Part shown: positions 41,149 to 49,114 of the stretch, one piece after another
Position numbering within the stretch: position 1 is the stretch's first letter
Layout: the number at the start of each line of letters is the position of its first letter
NCBI GenBank assembly: GCA_007361935.1
Contig: CP041667.1
Coordinates: forward strand, 2,384,501-2,448,500
Direction: 5' to 3'
DNA: 64,000 bases
Origin: Lachnospiraceae bacterium KGMB03038
GTDB taxonomy: Bacteria; Bacillota; Clostridia; Lachnospirales; Lachnospiraceae
Program-made: the position numbers and the translations under genes
Notes under the pieces: model-generated
What the model was told of the DNA's origin: nothing
Databases searched by the model: none
Seen by the model: the letters and a program-made list of their open reading frames with translations, nothing else

Positions 41149-41735
41149 ATTTTCTACCAGATCCAGGATTCTGGAAACCGTCGATTCCCCAAACTCTTTC
41201 GTAGTCTTTACCTTCAAAAGCCCTGTCATATTAATACATCCACTGATAATTTCATCCCCTGCAGCAGCCTCTCTCGGGATGCTTTCTCCTGTCAGCGCGC
41301 TGGTGTTCAATGTGGAGGATCCCTCCAGGATCACGCCGTCGATCGGAACCTTCTCTCCCGGCTGCACCACGATCACGCTTCCAATTTCCACCTCGTCCGG
41401 ATCCACCTTCTCAAGCTTTCCGTCCTGCTCCACATTGGCATAGTCCGGCCGTATATCCATCAGTTCACTGATATTTCGCCGGCTCTTACCCACCGCGTAA
41501 CTCTGAAACAGCTCCCCGATCTGATAAAACAGCATAACGGCAATCGCTTCTGTATAGTCTCCGCTCTGTTCATAAAGTGCGATAGCAATGGCTCCGACCG
41601 TGGCAACCGCCATCAAAAAATTCTCATCAAACATCTGGCGGTTTTTTATCCCTTTGAAAGCCTTCAGCAAAATGTCATACCCGATGATCAGATACGGTAC
41701 GAGATACAGGACGAATCTTGCAATTTGGAGATTGC
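41149..41735 (-). pseudogene. Fragment of heavy-metal P-type ATPase (CadA/ZntA-like), upstream part
   Basis: The minus strand encodes the second part of the membrane domain (ARFVLYLVPYLIIGYDILLK, NFLMAVATVGAIAIALYEQ) and the actuator domain with the TGES motif in LNTSALTGESIPREAAAGDE. The N-terminal metal-binding domain is missing, and the frame is cut at 41148 by the IS256-family element. The DKTGT phosphorylation site and ATP domain are absent. It is a remnant, not a working pump. Confidence 0.87.
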
Positions 41736-41758
41736 CTGCCCGTCTTCATAAATGAATA

Positions 41759-42709
41759 TTAGATGCGGCCCACGCCGTCCATGGCCACGCAAATCTCCAT
41801 GATGATAAATAGAATCATCCATACAGCGGTAAACGCATAGACCCAGTATCTCTTTTCCGGCCGGTTTTCCTGCCACCAGCCGCGGATTTCATTTCTTTTC
41901 CGGAACAGGATTACACATGCCGCTGCAAAAAACGCCAGCGCAATCCCGTACTCTACAGCCGACCTGGCTGTCTCCGGCAGCTGCTTTGTTACTCTCCCCA
42001 GAAGATCGCTGAATACCATGTTATTGATTACATGGATCACAACAGACCATTTCAGAGAATATTCCACCGCAACATAGCCAAATACCAGCCCTGCCCCGAA
42101 CGCAAACAGCCCCTGCAGGAAATTTCCGTGCATCACGCCAAACAGTACTGCCGACAAAACAATCGCAAATCCTTTGCCATAGGGGAGCAGCCTGTCCATG
42201 ATAAATCCCCGGAAGACCACTTCTTCTGCCACAGGCCCTACCAGTGCGGTATAAAGAAATAACGGCAGCGTCCCGCTGATGGCCGTAGCGTTCTGTGCTG
42301 CTTCCGCCAACGTGTATCCCAGGGGATTTAATGCTGCTTCCGCCAGTGCTGCTGCCGCCATAAAGATTACCTGACAGGACATAAACACACAGAAAATACG
42401 CAGAAATGCAGGCAGCTTCATCTCTTTTCTCTCCTGCCACATCCTTTTAAGACTTCCTCTTTTACGATACCGGAAAAACAGGAACAAAAGCCCTGCCGCA
42501 GTTCCCGCAATACTCAGGATTCCCGCATGCGCTCTTACACTCTTGCCCAATTCCGCAACCACTGTCCCGGTCTCACCGCCTCCTGCCCTGGATAACATCA
42601 TCACACTCCTTACGATTGCAAATGTAAATGTTACCCCTGCCAACAGCACATAATAAACCAGAACATCTCTTGATATCTGATTCACCAGCTTTTTTATTTC
42701 TTTCTTCAT
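41759..42709 (-). CDS. CPBP family intramembrane metalloprotease
   Basis: A 316-residue membrane protein with about eight hydrophobic segments. The Abi/CPBP motifs are clear: GPVAEEVVFRGFIMDRLLPY (EExxxR), VLSAVLFGVMHGNFLQGLFA and VIHVINNMVF. Such proteases are often linked with bacteriocin immunity or with quorum systems. It lies 131 bp from the GHKL kinase gene in the same orientation. It probably came with the kinase/regulator pair as one block. Confidence 0.9.
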   Translation of the reverse strand: MKKEIKKLVNQISRDVLVYYVLLAGVTFTFAIVRSVMMLSRAGGGETGTVVAELGKSVRAHAGILSIAGTAAGLLFLFFRYRKRGSLKRMWQERKEMKLPAFLRIFCVFMSCQVIFMAAAALAEAALNPLGYTLAEAAQNATAISGTLPLFLYTALVGPVAEEVVFRGFIMDRLLPYGKGFAIVLSAVLFGVMHGNFLQGLFAFGAGLVFGYVAVEYSLKWSVVIHVINNMVFSDLLGRVTKQLPETARSAVEYGIALAFFAAACVILFRKRNEIRGWWQENRPEKRYWVYAFTAVWMILFIIMEICVAMDGVGRI

Positions 42710-42840
42710 TCCGTCTCTCCTTTTGCCTTAACTTTTCAAATCCTTTTCTTTTCGCTTTTTACTATAAGGCAAAAAAGAACAGAGCACCCGTTTTTCGTTG
42801 CAAACGGTGCTCTGTATGTTGTAAACGGCACACGGAGAGC

Positions 42841-44184
42841 TCAGGCTTCCCGCTCCTTCTCCGGCAAAAGCAGTAAAATCTCTGTACTGTACACTCTTGT
42901 GCCTTTTGCAGTTTCAATCCTGCACTGCACACTTCCCTGATACTTTTTTGCCGCATAGGTCATATTCAGGATCCCAAATCCGTGATTTTCCGGATCTTCT
43001 TTTCTGGTACTGCCAGGGGGCACAACTTCTTTCTCCTCCGTGGGATTCCGGAATGTGATAAACAGCATCCGCCCCTGCTGCCTGATCCGGATATCAATCC
43101 ATTTTTCCTCCAGATCTTTCACTGCTTCTAATGCATTATCCAGCGCATTGGCAAAAATCGTACACAGATCTGTCGCTTTTATCGTAATCTCCTCGGGAAG
43201 TCTTCCTTCCAGGCTGATCCTGACGCCGCCCGCCCTTGCAAGCACTTCCTTTTCATTAATAATTGCATCCGCAATCTCATTTCCGCTGTATACTGTCTGC
43301 TCTGTTTCACGCAAGGCTCCCGAAAGCTCCCCCAGATACTCCTTAATCTGCTCCGTTTTTCCATTTTCCGCCAGCTCTCTCAGACACAGCAGATGGTTCC
43401 TCATGTCATGGCGCATTTTACGCACCCTGGTCTCCCTTTCCTGGTATGCCCGGAAATGCCGGAGCTCAGCCTGCAGATAATGCTCTCCTATCGTAGTCAT
43501 ATACTGGTAATAGTCTTTCTGATTCCCCTGCCATACCAAAATGACCACAGACATTTCCAAAAACACCGACGCAAGGCTTCCAAATCCGGTAATCACTCTG
43601 GCCGCAGTGCCGGATATGCCCGTCTGTGTGACCGCCATCAGCATCGCTCCTATCACAAACAAAAACACCCCCGCCGCATGCAGAAAGTTTCGCTCCCACT
43701 TCCCCAGCCTCCGGTAAGGCTCATCCAGCCGGAGCAGGTGCACGGTCTCGTCTCGTTTCCAGTAAATGATCAAAACAGCGATCCAGAACAGCGCATCCAC
43801 TGCATACAGCCATCCGCCTTCTGACGGATATTTCCCTGTCAGCGTATATGGGACCGCATAAAATACGGATACGATCCCCATCAGGAACCCAAGCACAGGA
43901 ACCGTCAGGAATATTCCCCGGATTCTTTTTTCCCTTCTTACGATTACCATGTAAACAGCAAAGAAGCAAACAGGGAAAGCCGAAAAGATATCCTTGCTCA
44001 TTCCCGGACATATCTGCACAAACAGCGTTGGCACAAGAAACGCTACTGCAAACAGGATCTTGTTCCTTCTTCCCGACATTCCCGGCTCCAGGTAAACCAC
44101 TCTGCTGATACACACAAGCGCCAGCAGGATCTCCGCTGCAGATATACAGTTATAGATTACCATCCCCCATTTTGCTCCCATCAT
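42841..44184 (-). CDS. GHKL-domain sensor histidine kinase
   Basis: A 447-residue kinase: about six N-terminal membrane helices (1-225), a linker, the phospho-His helix in MRHDMRNHLLCLRELAENGK, and a GHKL ATPase with N-box DLCTIFANALDNALEAVKD and a G box NHGFGILNMTYAAKKYQGS. The start overlaps the regulator stop (ATGA). Part of it (43034-43556) is duplicated in inverse orientation at 39029. This copy is complete and is the likely source of the duplicate. Confidence 0.92.
   Translation of the reverse strand: MMGAKWGMVIYNCISAAEILLALVCISRVVYLEPGMSGRRNKILFAVAFLVPTLFVQICPGMSKDIFSAFPVCFFAVYMVIVRREKRIRGIFLTVPVLGFLMGIVSVFYAVPYTLTGKYPSEGGWLYAVDALFWIAVLIIYWKRDETVHLLRLDEPYRRLGKWERNFLHAAGVFLFVIGAMLMAVTQTGISGTAARVITGFGSLASVFLEMSVVILVWQGNQKDYYQYMTTIGEHYLQAELRHFRAYQERETRVRKMRHDMRNHLLCLRELAENGKTEQIKEYLGELSGALRETEQTVYSGNEIADAIINEKEVLARAGGVRISLEGRLPEEITIKATDLCTIFANALDNALEAVKDLEEKWIDIRIRQQGRMLFITFRNPTEEKEVVPPGSTRKEDPENHGFGILNMTYAAKKYQGSVQCRIETAKGTRVYSTEILLLLPEKEREA
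43034..43556 (-). repeat. Source copy of the 523-bp inverted duplication (within the kinase gene)
   Basis: This part of the kinase gene, from the last membrane helix to just before the G box, is matched by 39029-39551 on the other strand. Confidence 0.93.
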
Positions 44185-44891
44185 TGATCTCCCTCTTTCA
44201 GATATCGGATCACCGCCCCCTGAAACGCCGCTCTTTTCCCTCTCCCCACAGGGATCTTGCTTCCGTCTGCCAAAGCGACCTCTTTCCCGTCAAAAGACTG
44301 TATCTTTTCCAGATTTACAATGTAACTTCTGTGCACTTGAAAAAAAGCTGTTTCCGGTAACTCTGCAAGCTGTTCCTTTAATTTTTTCCGAACCAGAAAA
44401 CGACCTTTTTCCGTCTGTATATCCAGATATACATTTTCACTTTTAAAATATAAAATTTCATTTAGCGGAAGATAATATTCTCTTCCGCTCTGGCTGACCA
44501 GCAGACGCCCCCTGTCCCTTTTCTCATTTTCCACTGCCTCCAGCGCACGGTGCAGCTTATCTTTTTCCAGAGGTTTCGTGAGAAAACGAAAGGCTCCAAC
44601 CTCATATCCTTCCGGCGCATATTCACGATGACTGGTCAGAAGGATCACCGGCGCCTGACATCCTGCGTCCCGCAATGCTTTTGCCGTCTCAAATCCGTTC
44701 ATCCCCGGCATTTCTACATCCAGAAAAATGCAGGTGTAAGAAAACGGCTCTTTTTTTACCGCCTCCTCAAGCTCCTTTCCGTCAGAAAACGCCCGCACCT
44801 CCAGATCCAGGCTGCGGTAATACGCCTCCAGCTCTTTTCGCATGATTTCCAGAAAAACCGGCTCATCATCACAGATCCCGATTCTCATCAT
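44181..44891 (-). CDS. LytTR-family response regulator
   Basis: A 236-residue regulator: receiver (RIGICDDEPVFLEIM, phospho-Asp in YTCIFLDVEMPGMNGFETAK) and LytTR domain (YYLPLNEILYFKSENVYLDI, then FFQVHRSYIVNLEKIQSFDG). It is the partner of the GHKL kinase it overlaps by 4 nt. Target genes may include the CPBP protease. A GGGGG ribosome site precedes it. Confidence 0.94.
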   Translation of the reverse strand: MMRIGICDDEPVFLEIMRKELEAYYRSLDLEVRAFSDGKELEEAVKKEPFSYTCIFLDVEMPGMNGFETAKALRDAGCQAPVILLTSHREYAPEGYEVGAFRFLTKPLEKDKLHRALEAVENEKRDRGRLLVSQSGREYYLPLNEILYFKSENVYLDIQTEKGRFLVRKKLKEQLAELPETAFFQVHRSYIVNLEKIQSFDGKEVALADGSKIPVGRGKRAAFQGAVIRYLKEGDQ

Positions 44892-44958
44892 TATCCCCCT
44901 CTTACGTTTTTTACCATTCTAGCATAAATGTTCTTCTGGCGAAACTGATATTACTGCA

Positions 44959-44993
44959 AAACGGCGGCACGGGTTTCTTCCGTGCCGCCGTTT
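44959..44993. terminator. 14-bp hairpin at the 3' end of the NlpC/P60 gene
   Basis: AAACGGCGGCACGG (44959-44972) and CCGTGCCGCCGTTT (44980-44993) form a perfect stem with a 7-nt loop. It lies between the NlpC/P60 stop and the LytTR regulator start, on the side where it would end NlpC/P60 transcription (T-rich TTTTGC follows on the minus strand). Confidence 0.75.
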
Positions 44994-45014
44994 CCCATAT
45001 ACTTATATTCAATT

Positions 45015-45990
45015 TTACCAGCATCGCCGATACCATGGAGATCCGTATACACTTGCAATCTTCACCACATCTCCAGTATGAGGCGCGTGAATCATCTGCC
45101 CGTTTCCAATATAAATTCCAATATGGCTTCCGTAGCATACCAGATCGCCAGGCTGCGGGTCACTGACCGCTATGCCACAGCCTCCCTGCGCCTGGGATGT
45201 CCTCGGCAAAGAGATTCCCGCTACTGCATGGCAGTATTGTACCAGCCCTGAACAGTCAAAGCCTACACCCGCCGTTGTCCCTCCATAAACATAGGGTACG
45301 CCCAGCTGGCTGTATGCCGCATTTACAATGGTCTGTGCCACAGACGTATTTCCGCTGGAACTTCCTGTATATCCGCTGTTTGATGTACTGCCGGAGCCTC
45401 CGGAACTGCTGCCGCCATCCGTAGTACCCCCGGAACTTTCTTCCGAAGCAGTGTCCGTATTATCAGCCTCTCTGGCTATCGACTCCTGTGCCGCCGCTTC
45501 TGCAGATGCCTGGATCTGTTCATCATAGTCTGCAATCTGGGCCTTTGTCTCCTCCAGCTGCGCATTTAACTGGGTTTCCTGCTCCTCATAGTCTGCCTGC
45601 TGGCTTTCCAGGCTTGCCTGTTCTGTTTCCAGCGTGTCTTTTAATTCCTGGATCTCGTTCTGCGTCTTCTTTAATTCCTCCAGCTGCTGCCTGTCATAAG
45701 AGTGCACATTGCTTACATATTCTGCCTTATTCAGAAAATCCGAGAAATCCTTCGCCTCTAAAAAGACTTCCCAAAGATCCGATTCCCCATTTTCATACAT
45801 ATACTTGATCCGGACTTTCATGTCTGCATACTGCTGTTCTACTTTTGCCTGTGCTTCTTCCAGATCCGACTGTGTCTGCGTGATCTTCTCTCCTGTCTCG
45901 ATCAGCTTTTCCTCCATCTTTCCGACTTTGTCCAAAAGCTCGGTCAGCTGTGCCTGCAGATCTTCCGCTTCACTTTCCGCTAACAGGTCA
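45015..45990 (-). pseudogene. 5'-truncated NlpC/P60 family cell-wall peptidase
   Basis: The frame encodes a coiled-coil region (ESEAEDLQAQLTELLDKVGK onward), a low-complexity Ser/Gly/Thr linker and a C-terminal NlpC/P60 domain with GVGFDCSGLVQYCHAVAGIS (catalytic Cys), HIGIYIGNGQMIHAPHTGDV (catalytic His) and SPWYRRC. This is the layout of secreted PcsB/CwlO-type peptidoglycan hydrolases. The signal peptide and first coiled-coil part are missing because the frame is cut at the junction with the relaxase remnant. A TTG at 45935 could start translation, but the product would lack a secretion signal. Confidence 0.85.
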
Positions 45991-46014
45991 CAATCAATGA
46001 CCTGTTAGCGGAAA
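45974..46014. repeat. 17-bp inverted repeat at the right junction of the insertion in the relaxase gene
   Basis: TTTCCGCTAACAGGTCA (45974-45990) and TGACCTGTTAGCGGAAA (45998-46014), with a 7-nt loop CAATCAA. The left arm is the end of the NlpC/P60 coding frame, the right arm the start of the relaxase remnant. Confidence 0.9.
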
Positions 46015-46190
46015 ATGAAAAGCTGGAAGCAAGGGCAAAGGCCAGTGAAAAAGGCAAGATGAAAGATACGATGGAACGGGCAAAGCTGAAAAGCGAATTG
46101 GACAATTTACAGCGGCTGGTTGACCGTATCCCGCCGGATATACTGGCGGAACTGAAACGGCAGCAGCGGAACACGGTAAAGGAAAGGTGA
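45998..46190 (+). pseudogene. C-terminal remnant of the MobV relaxase
   Basis: The plus strand reads LLAENEKLEARAKASEKGKM, then KDTMERAKLKSELDNLQRLV and DRIPPDILAELKRQQRNTVK, ending at a TGA at 46190. This is the coiled-coil tail typical of MobV/Pre relaxases from Tn4451-like elements. It is separated from its N-terminal part (38470-39028) by 7 kb. About 100-150 residues that a complete relaxase would have in between are absent. Confidence 0.85.
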
Positions 46191-46262
46191 TAGATATAAG
46201 CAGAAATTTTCGCCGCCCCTGTGCGGCATTGTACATTGAAAACTGAATATGGAGGACACTGG

Positions 46263-46457
46263 ATGGCAAAAAGCGAAAGCGATATTTTTACACCCCGGAC
46301 AGGGCAGGTCATACAAACAGAGAACGGCACGCAGTATTTTGTATGTGGGAACAACCGTATAAAAATCTCCGAACACTTCGCCGCAGGCGGGAAACCCCTC
46401 GGTGATCTGATTGTAGATGTGGTGCGGCATACCGCAGAAAAAGCCGCTTCAACCTGA
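46263..46457 (+). CDS. tnpW: Transposon-encoded TnpW family protein
   Basis: A 64-residue protein of the TnpW family, known from Tn4451 relatives: SDIFTPRTGQVIQTENGTQY, then FVCGNNRIKISEHFAAGGKP and LGDLIVDVVRH. Function is not known. The ATG at 46263 has GGAGG 7 nt upstream. It sits between the relaxase and the recombinase, as in related elements. Confidence 0.85.
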   Translation: MAKSESDIFTPRTGQVIQTENGTQYFVCGNNRIKISEHFAAGGKPLGDLIVDVVRHTAEKAAST

Positions 46458-46467
46458 TAGCCCATCA

Positions 46468-46528
46468 TTGATAACACGCCCACGCTTATGATATAATTGC
46501 CATAGAGCAAAAGTATTGTAAGCGTGGG
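46468..46528 (+). promoter_or_regulatory. Promoter and inverted repeat upstream of the recombinase
   Basis: TTGATA (46468-46473) and TATAAT (46492-46497) are 18 nt apart. CCCACGCTTA (46479-46488) and TAAGCGTGGG (46519-46528) form a 10-bp inverted repeat around the -10 and the expected start. It could be an operator or a leader hairpin that limits recombinase expression. Confidence 0.65.
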
Positions 46529-46557
46529 TTGTTTCTTTAGAAGGAGGATTTTTAACG

Positions 46558-48180
46558 GTGAAACAACCTTACAATACTACGATTTACAACACGGCGCTTT
46601 ATATGAGATTGAGCCGGGACGATGAACTGCAAGGAGAAAGCGGGAGTATTCAGACACAACGCATGATGCTCCGGCAATATGCCGCCGAGCATGGCCTGAA
46701 TGTCATAGATGAATATATCGACGATGGATGGTCTGGAACGAACTTTGACAGGCCGGATTTTCAGAGAATGATTGATGACATTGAGGACGGGAAAATCAAC
46801 TGCGTTGTTACGAAGGATTTATCCCGCTTAGGCAGAAACTACATTCTGACCGGCCAATACACGGAAATCTACTTTCCCAGCAAAGGCGTCCGCTATATCG
46901 CTGTCAATGACAATGTGGACACCATCAACGGAGAGAATGAGCTTGCCCCATTCCTCAACATTCTGAATGAAATGCACGCCCGCCAGACCAGCAAAAAGGT
47001 AAAAGCGGCCATGCGGACACGGTTTGCAAATGGCGCACACTATGGAGCCTATGCCCCGCTGGGCTATGTCAAAGACCCGGATAAGAAAGGCCATCTTCTG
47101 ATTGACCCGGAAACAAGGTGGATTATCGAAAAGATTTTTGACCTTGCCGTTCATGGCCGGGGAGCCGCCAGCATTACACGGATTTTGGTCGAAGAAAAAG
47201 TGCCTACTCCCGGCTGGCTGAATTTCCAGAGATACGGCACTTTCGCAAATATCTATGCCGGAGCGCCGGAGTAAAAAGCCTATGCGTGGACGATAGCGCA
47301 GGTAAAAAGTATTCTGAAAGAGGAAACCTATATCGGACACAGCGTCCACAATAAGCAGACCAACATTTCATTCAAAAACAAGAAGAAAGTACGCAAGCCA
47401 AAAGAGGAATGGTATCGTGTGGAGAACACCCACGAAGCGATTATTTCCGAAGATGTGTTCCGTCAAGTACAGGAGCAGATTTGCAACAGGCGCAGACGGC
47501 AGAAGAACGGCACAACGCAGATATTTTCCGGGCTGGTAAAATGTGCGGACTGCGGTTGGTCGCTGGCCTATGGTGTGAACAGTCAGAACAAAAATCCCTA
47601 TGCCCACTACCATTGTAGCAAGTACGGGCAAGGATTGCACCAGTGTTCCATGCACTATATCCGTTATGATGTGCTTTACGCCTATGTCCTTTCCCGTCTG
47701 CAATACTGGTCTGTGCTGGCACAGCAGGACGGGGACAAACTTCTGAAACGGCTACTTAACGCCAGCGACAAGGAACGCAATACTGCAAGGAAGCGGCAGA
47801 CAGCCGAACTGAAAAAGGCGGAAAAGCGCAAAGCAGAAGTAGACACCCTGTTTGCAAAAATGTATGAGGACTGGTCTGCCGGACGCATTACAGAATACAA
47901 TTTCAATATGCTGTCCGAAAAGTATCAGGGCGAACAGCGAGAATTGGACGCAAAAATTGAACGGCTTCACGAAGCGATGGAGGCCGCCGCCCAGACAGCG
48001 GTTGACGCTGAAAAGTGGATAGGTCTGATGAAACAGTATGTCAATCCCACAGAATTGACGGCTGAACTTCTGAATACGCTGATTGAAAAAATCCTTGTCC
48101 ATGAAGCGGTCAAAAGTGAGGACGGAAGCCGGGAACAGGAGGTAGAAATCTTCTACCGCTTTATCGGCAAAATCGAATGA
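46558..48180 (+). pseudogene. tnpX: TnpX-type large serine recombinase with an in-frame stop
   Basis: The frame covers 541 codons but has a TAA at 47272-47274, after residue 238. Upstream is the resolvase catalytic domain (ALYMRLSRDDELQGESGSIQ, with Ser19 as nucleophile; CVVTKDLSRLGRNYILTGQY). Downstream in the same frame are the recombinase domain (WTIAQVKSILKEETYIGHSV), the zinc ribbon (GLVKCADCGWSLAYG; HYHCSKYGQG) and a coiled-coil tail. In relatives the stop position is occupied by a Glu-type residue, so GAA or GAG to TAA/TAG is the simple explanation. The GTG start has AAGGAGG. Unless read through, it gives only the catalytic domain. Confidence 0.9.
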
Positions 48181-48202
48181 CACATCTTGAGATACCCAAC
48201 AA

Positions 48203-48221
48203 TATCTTTAACTAAGGGAAA
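48203..48221 (-). repeat. Right terminal inverted repeat of the mobilizable element
   Basis: On the minus strand TTTCCCTTAGTTAAAGATA, 17 of 19 bases as in the left end at 34786-34804. It lies 22 bp after the recombinase stop. Confidence 0.75.
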
Positions 48222-48395
48222 CGGGGAGATCATATTCTGATACTGAAGCTTATTTCCCATTAACTGGCGGTAGGTTGCGGATTTTTCCTTTCCTTCCGCT
48301 TTTAATTTTTTCATTTTCACATCCGTGTTTTCGTAATTTTCTTGCACTGCCTTCAGCATTTTTTCAAATGCTTCCAGTCTCTCTTCCTTTTCCAT
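48222..48395 (-). pseudogene. N-terminal half of the small gene split by the mobilizable element
   Basis: From ATG 48395 the minus strand encodes MEKEERLEAFEKMLKAVQEN, then YENTDVKMKKLKAEGKEKSA and TYRQLMGNKLQYQNMIS, after which it runs into the element. The C-terminal half lies at 34736-34785. The protein would be a small, charged, largely helical protein of unknown function. It is the last gene of the MerR-ABC operon and has an AGGAG site. Confidence 0.75.
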
Positions 48396-48403
48396 ATGTA
48401 TTC

Positions 48404-49114
48404 TCACTCCTTTCTCTTCAATAATACAATACATGCGGCCACCGCAGCCACAAAAATGATAAACAAAGGCAGAATATGATCTGCGCGGAGTCCTTTATCT
48501 GTCAATATGCGGTATCCCCATGCAGCAGGGAATAATTTTCCCAGTTTTTCCAACCCTTCTGGCAGGAGGTCTGCTGGAAACATGATCCCAGACAGCAGGA
48601 TCGAAGGCAGGAAAACCACCTGGCTCAGCATGGTAAGCTTGGCCTGATTTTTCACTGCCAGCCCCAGCACACAGGCAGCACTGATGGAAACGATCAAAAA
48701 GAAAGCAAGCTTTATCAGGTACACTCCCAGATCATCCGGCCATTCTGCCTCGAACGCATAGGGCGCGGCGGCAAGGATGATCCCGCTCATAAGCAGCAGA
48801 TGCAAAAATGTGGAAACCGTCAGGGAAAACAAGCCAAAGGAAAGCGGCGCGCCGCCTGCCCGGTACAGCTTCTTCACCTCTGTTCCGTAAAGTTCCGTCA
48901 GGGAAGGCGGCACTCCGATCAGCGCTCCCATAGACACGCCCATAACCGTCATAGAGGCGGTCAATGTGGCCTTTGCTTCCGGCATAAGAGAGGTAAAAAT
49001 CCCTCCCATGACCGCAAAAAATAACAGCGGCACCAGGTAACAAGTCACCAGCATGGATTTACTGCGGATATCCATTTGAAACTGCAATCGGATTCCATAC
49101 AACAGTCCGCTCAT
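48404..49114 (-). CDS. ABC-2 type permease
   Basis: A 236-residue membrane protein with six predicted helices, of the ABC-2 exporter type (MSGLLYGIRLQFQMDIRSKS at the start, LPSILLSGIMFPADLLPEGL near the end). It overlaps the ATPase gene by 4 nt. With that ATPase and the MerR regulator it forms a drug or peptide efflux operon; the substrate is unknown. Confidence 0.88.
   Translation of the reverse strand: MSGLLYGIRLQFQMDIRSKSMLVTCYLVPLLFFAVMGGIFTSLMPEAKATLTASMTVMGVSMGALIGVPPSLTELYGTEVKKLYRAGGAPLSFGLFSLTVSTFLHLLLMSGIILAAAPYAFEAEWPDDLGVYLIKLAFFLIVSISAACVLGLAVKNQAKLTMLSQVVFLPSILLSGIMFPADLLPEGLEKLGKLFPAAWGYRILTDKGLRADHILPLFIIFVAAVAACIVLLKRKE

Larger units (their letters stand above)
34786..48221 (+). 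mobile_element. Tn4451-family mobilizable transposon with internal 7-kb insertion
   Basis: A 13.4-kb element with imperfect 19-bp terminal inverted repeats, inserted in a small minus-strand gene. Contents in order: left-end noncoding DNA with a pMV158-like oriT, a methyltransferase, an XRE regulator, a Cys-rich VLP protein, RepA, a MobV relaxase (split), TnpW and a TnpX-type large serine recombinase at the right end, the hallmark of Tn4451 relatives. The left-end noncoding stretch (34805-35515) holds several hairpins (34861, 34928, 35295, 35369). The recombinase has a nonsense codon and the relaxase is interrupted, so the element looks immobile on its own. Confidence 0.85.

Noticed and set aside
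41759..45990. CPBP protease, kinase, regulator and NlpC/P60 considered as an Agr-type quorum locus
   Set aside because: No AgrB-like processing protein or precursor peptide gene could be found between or beside them.
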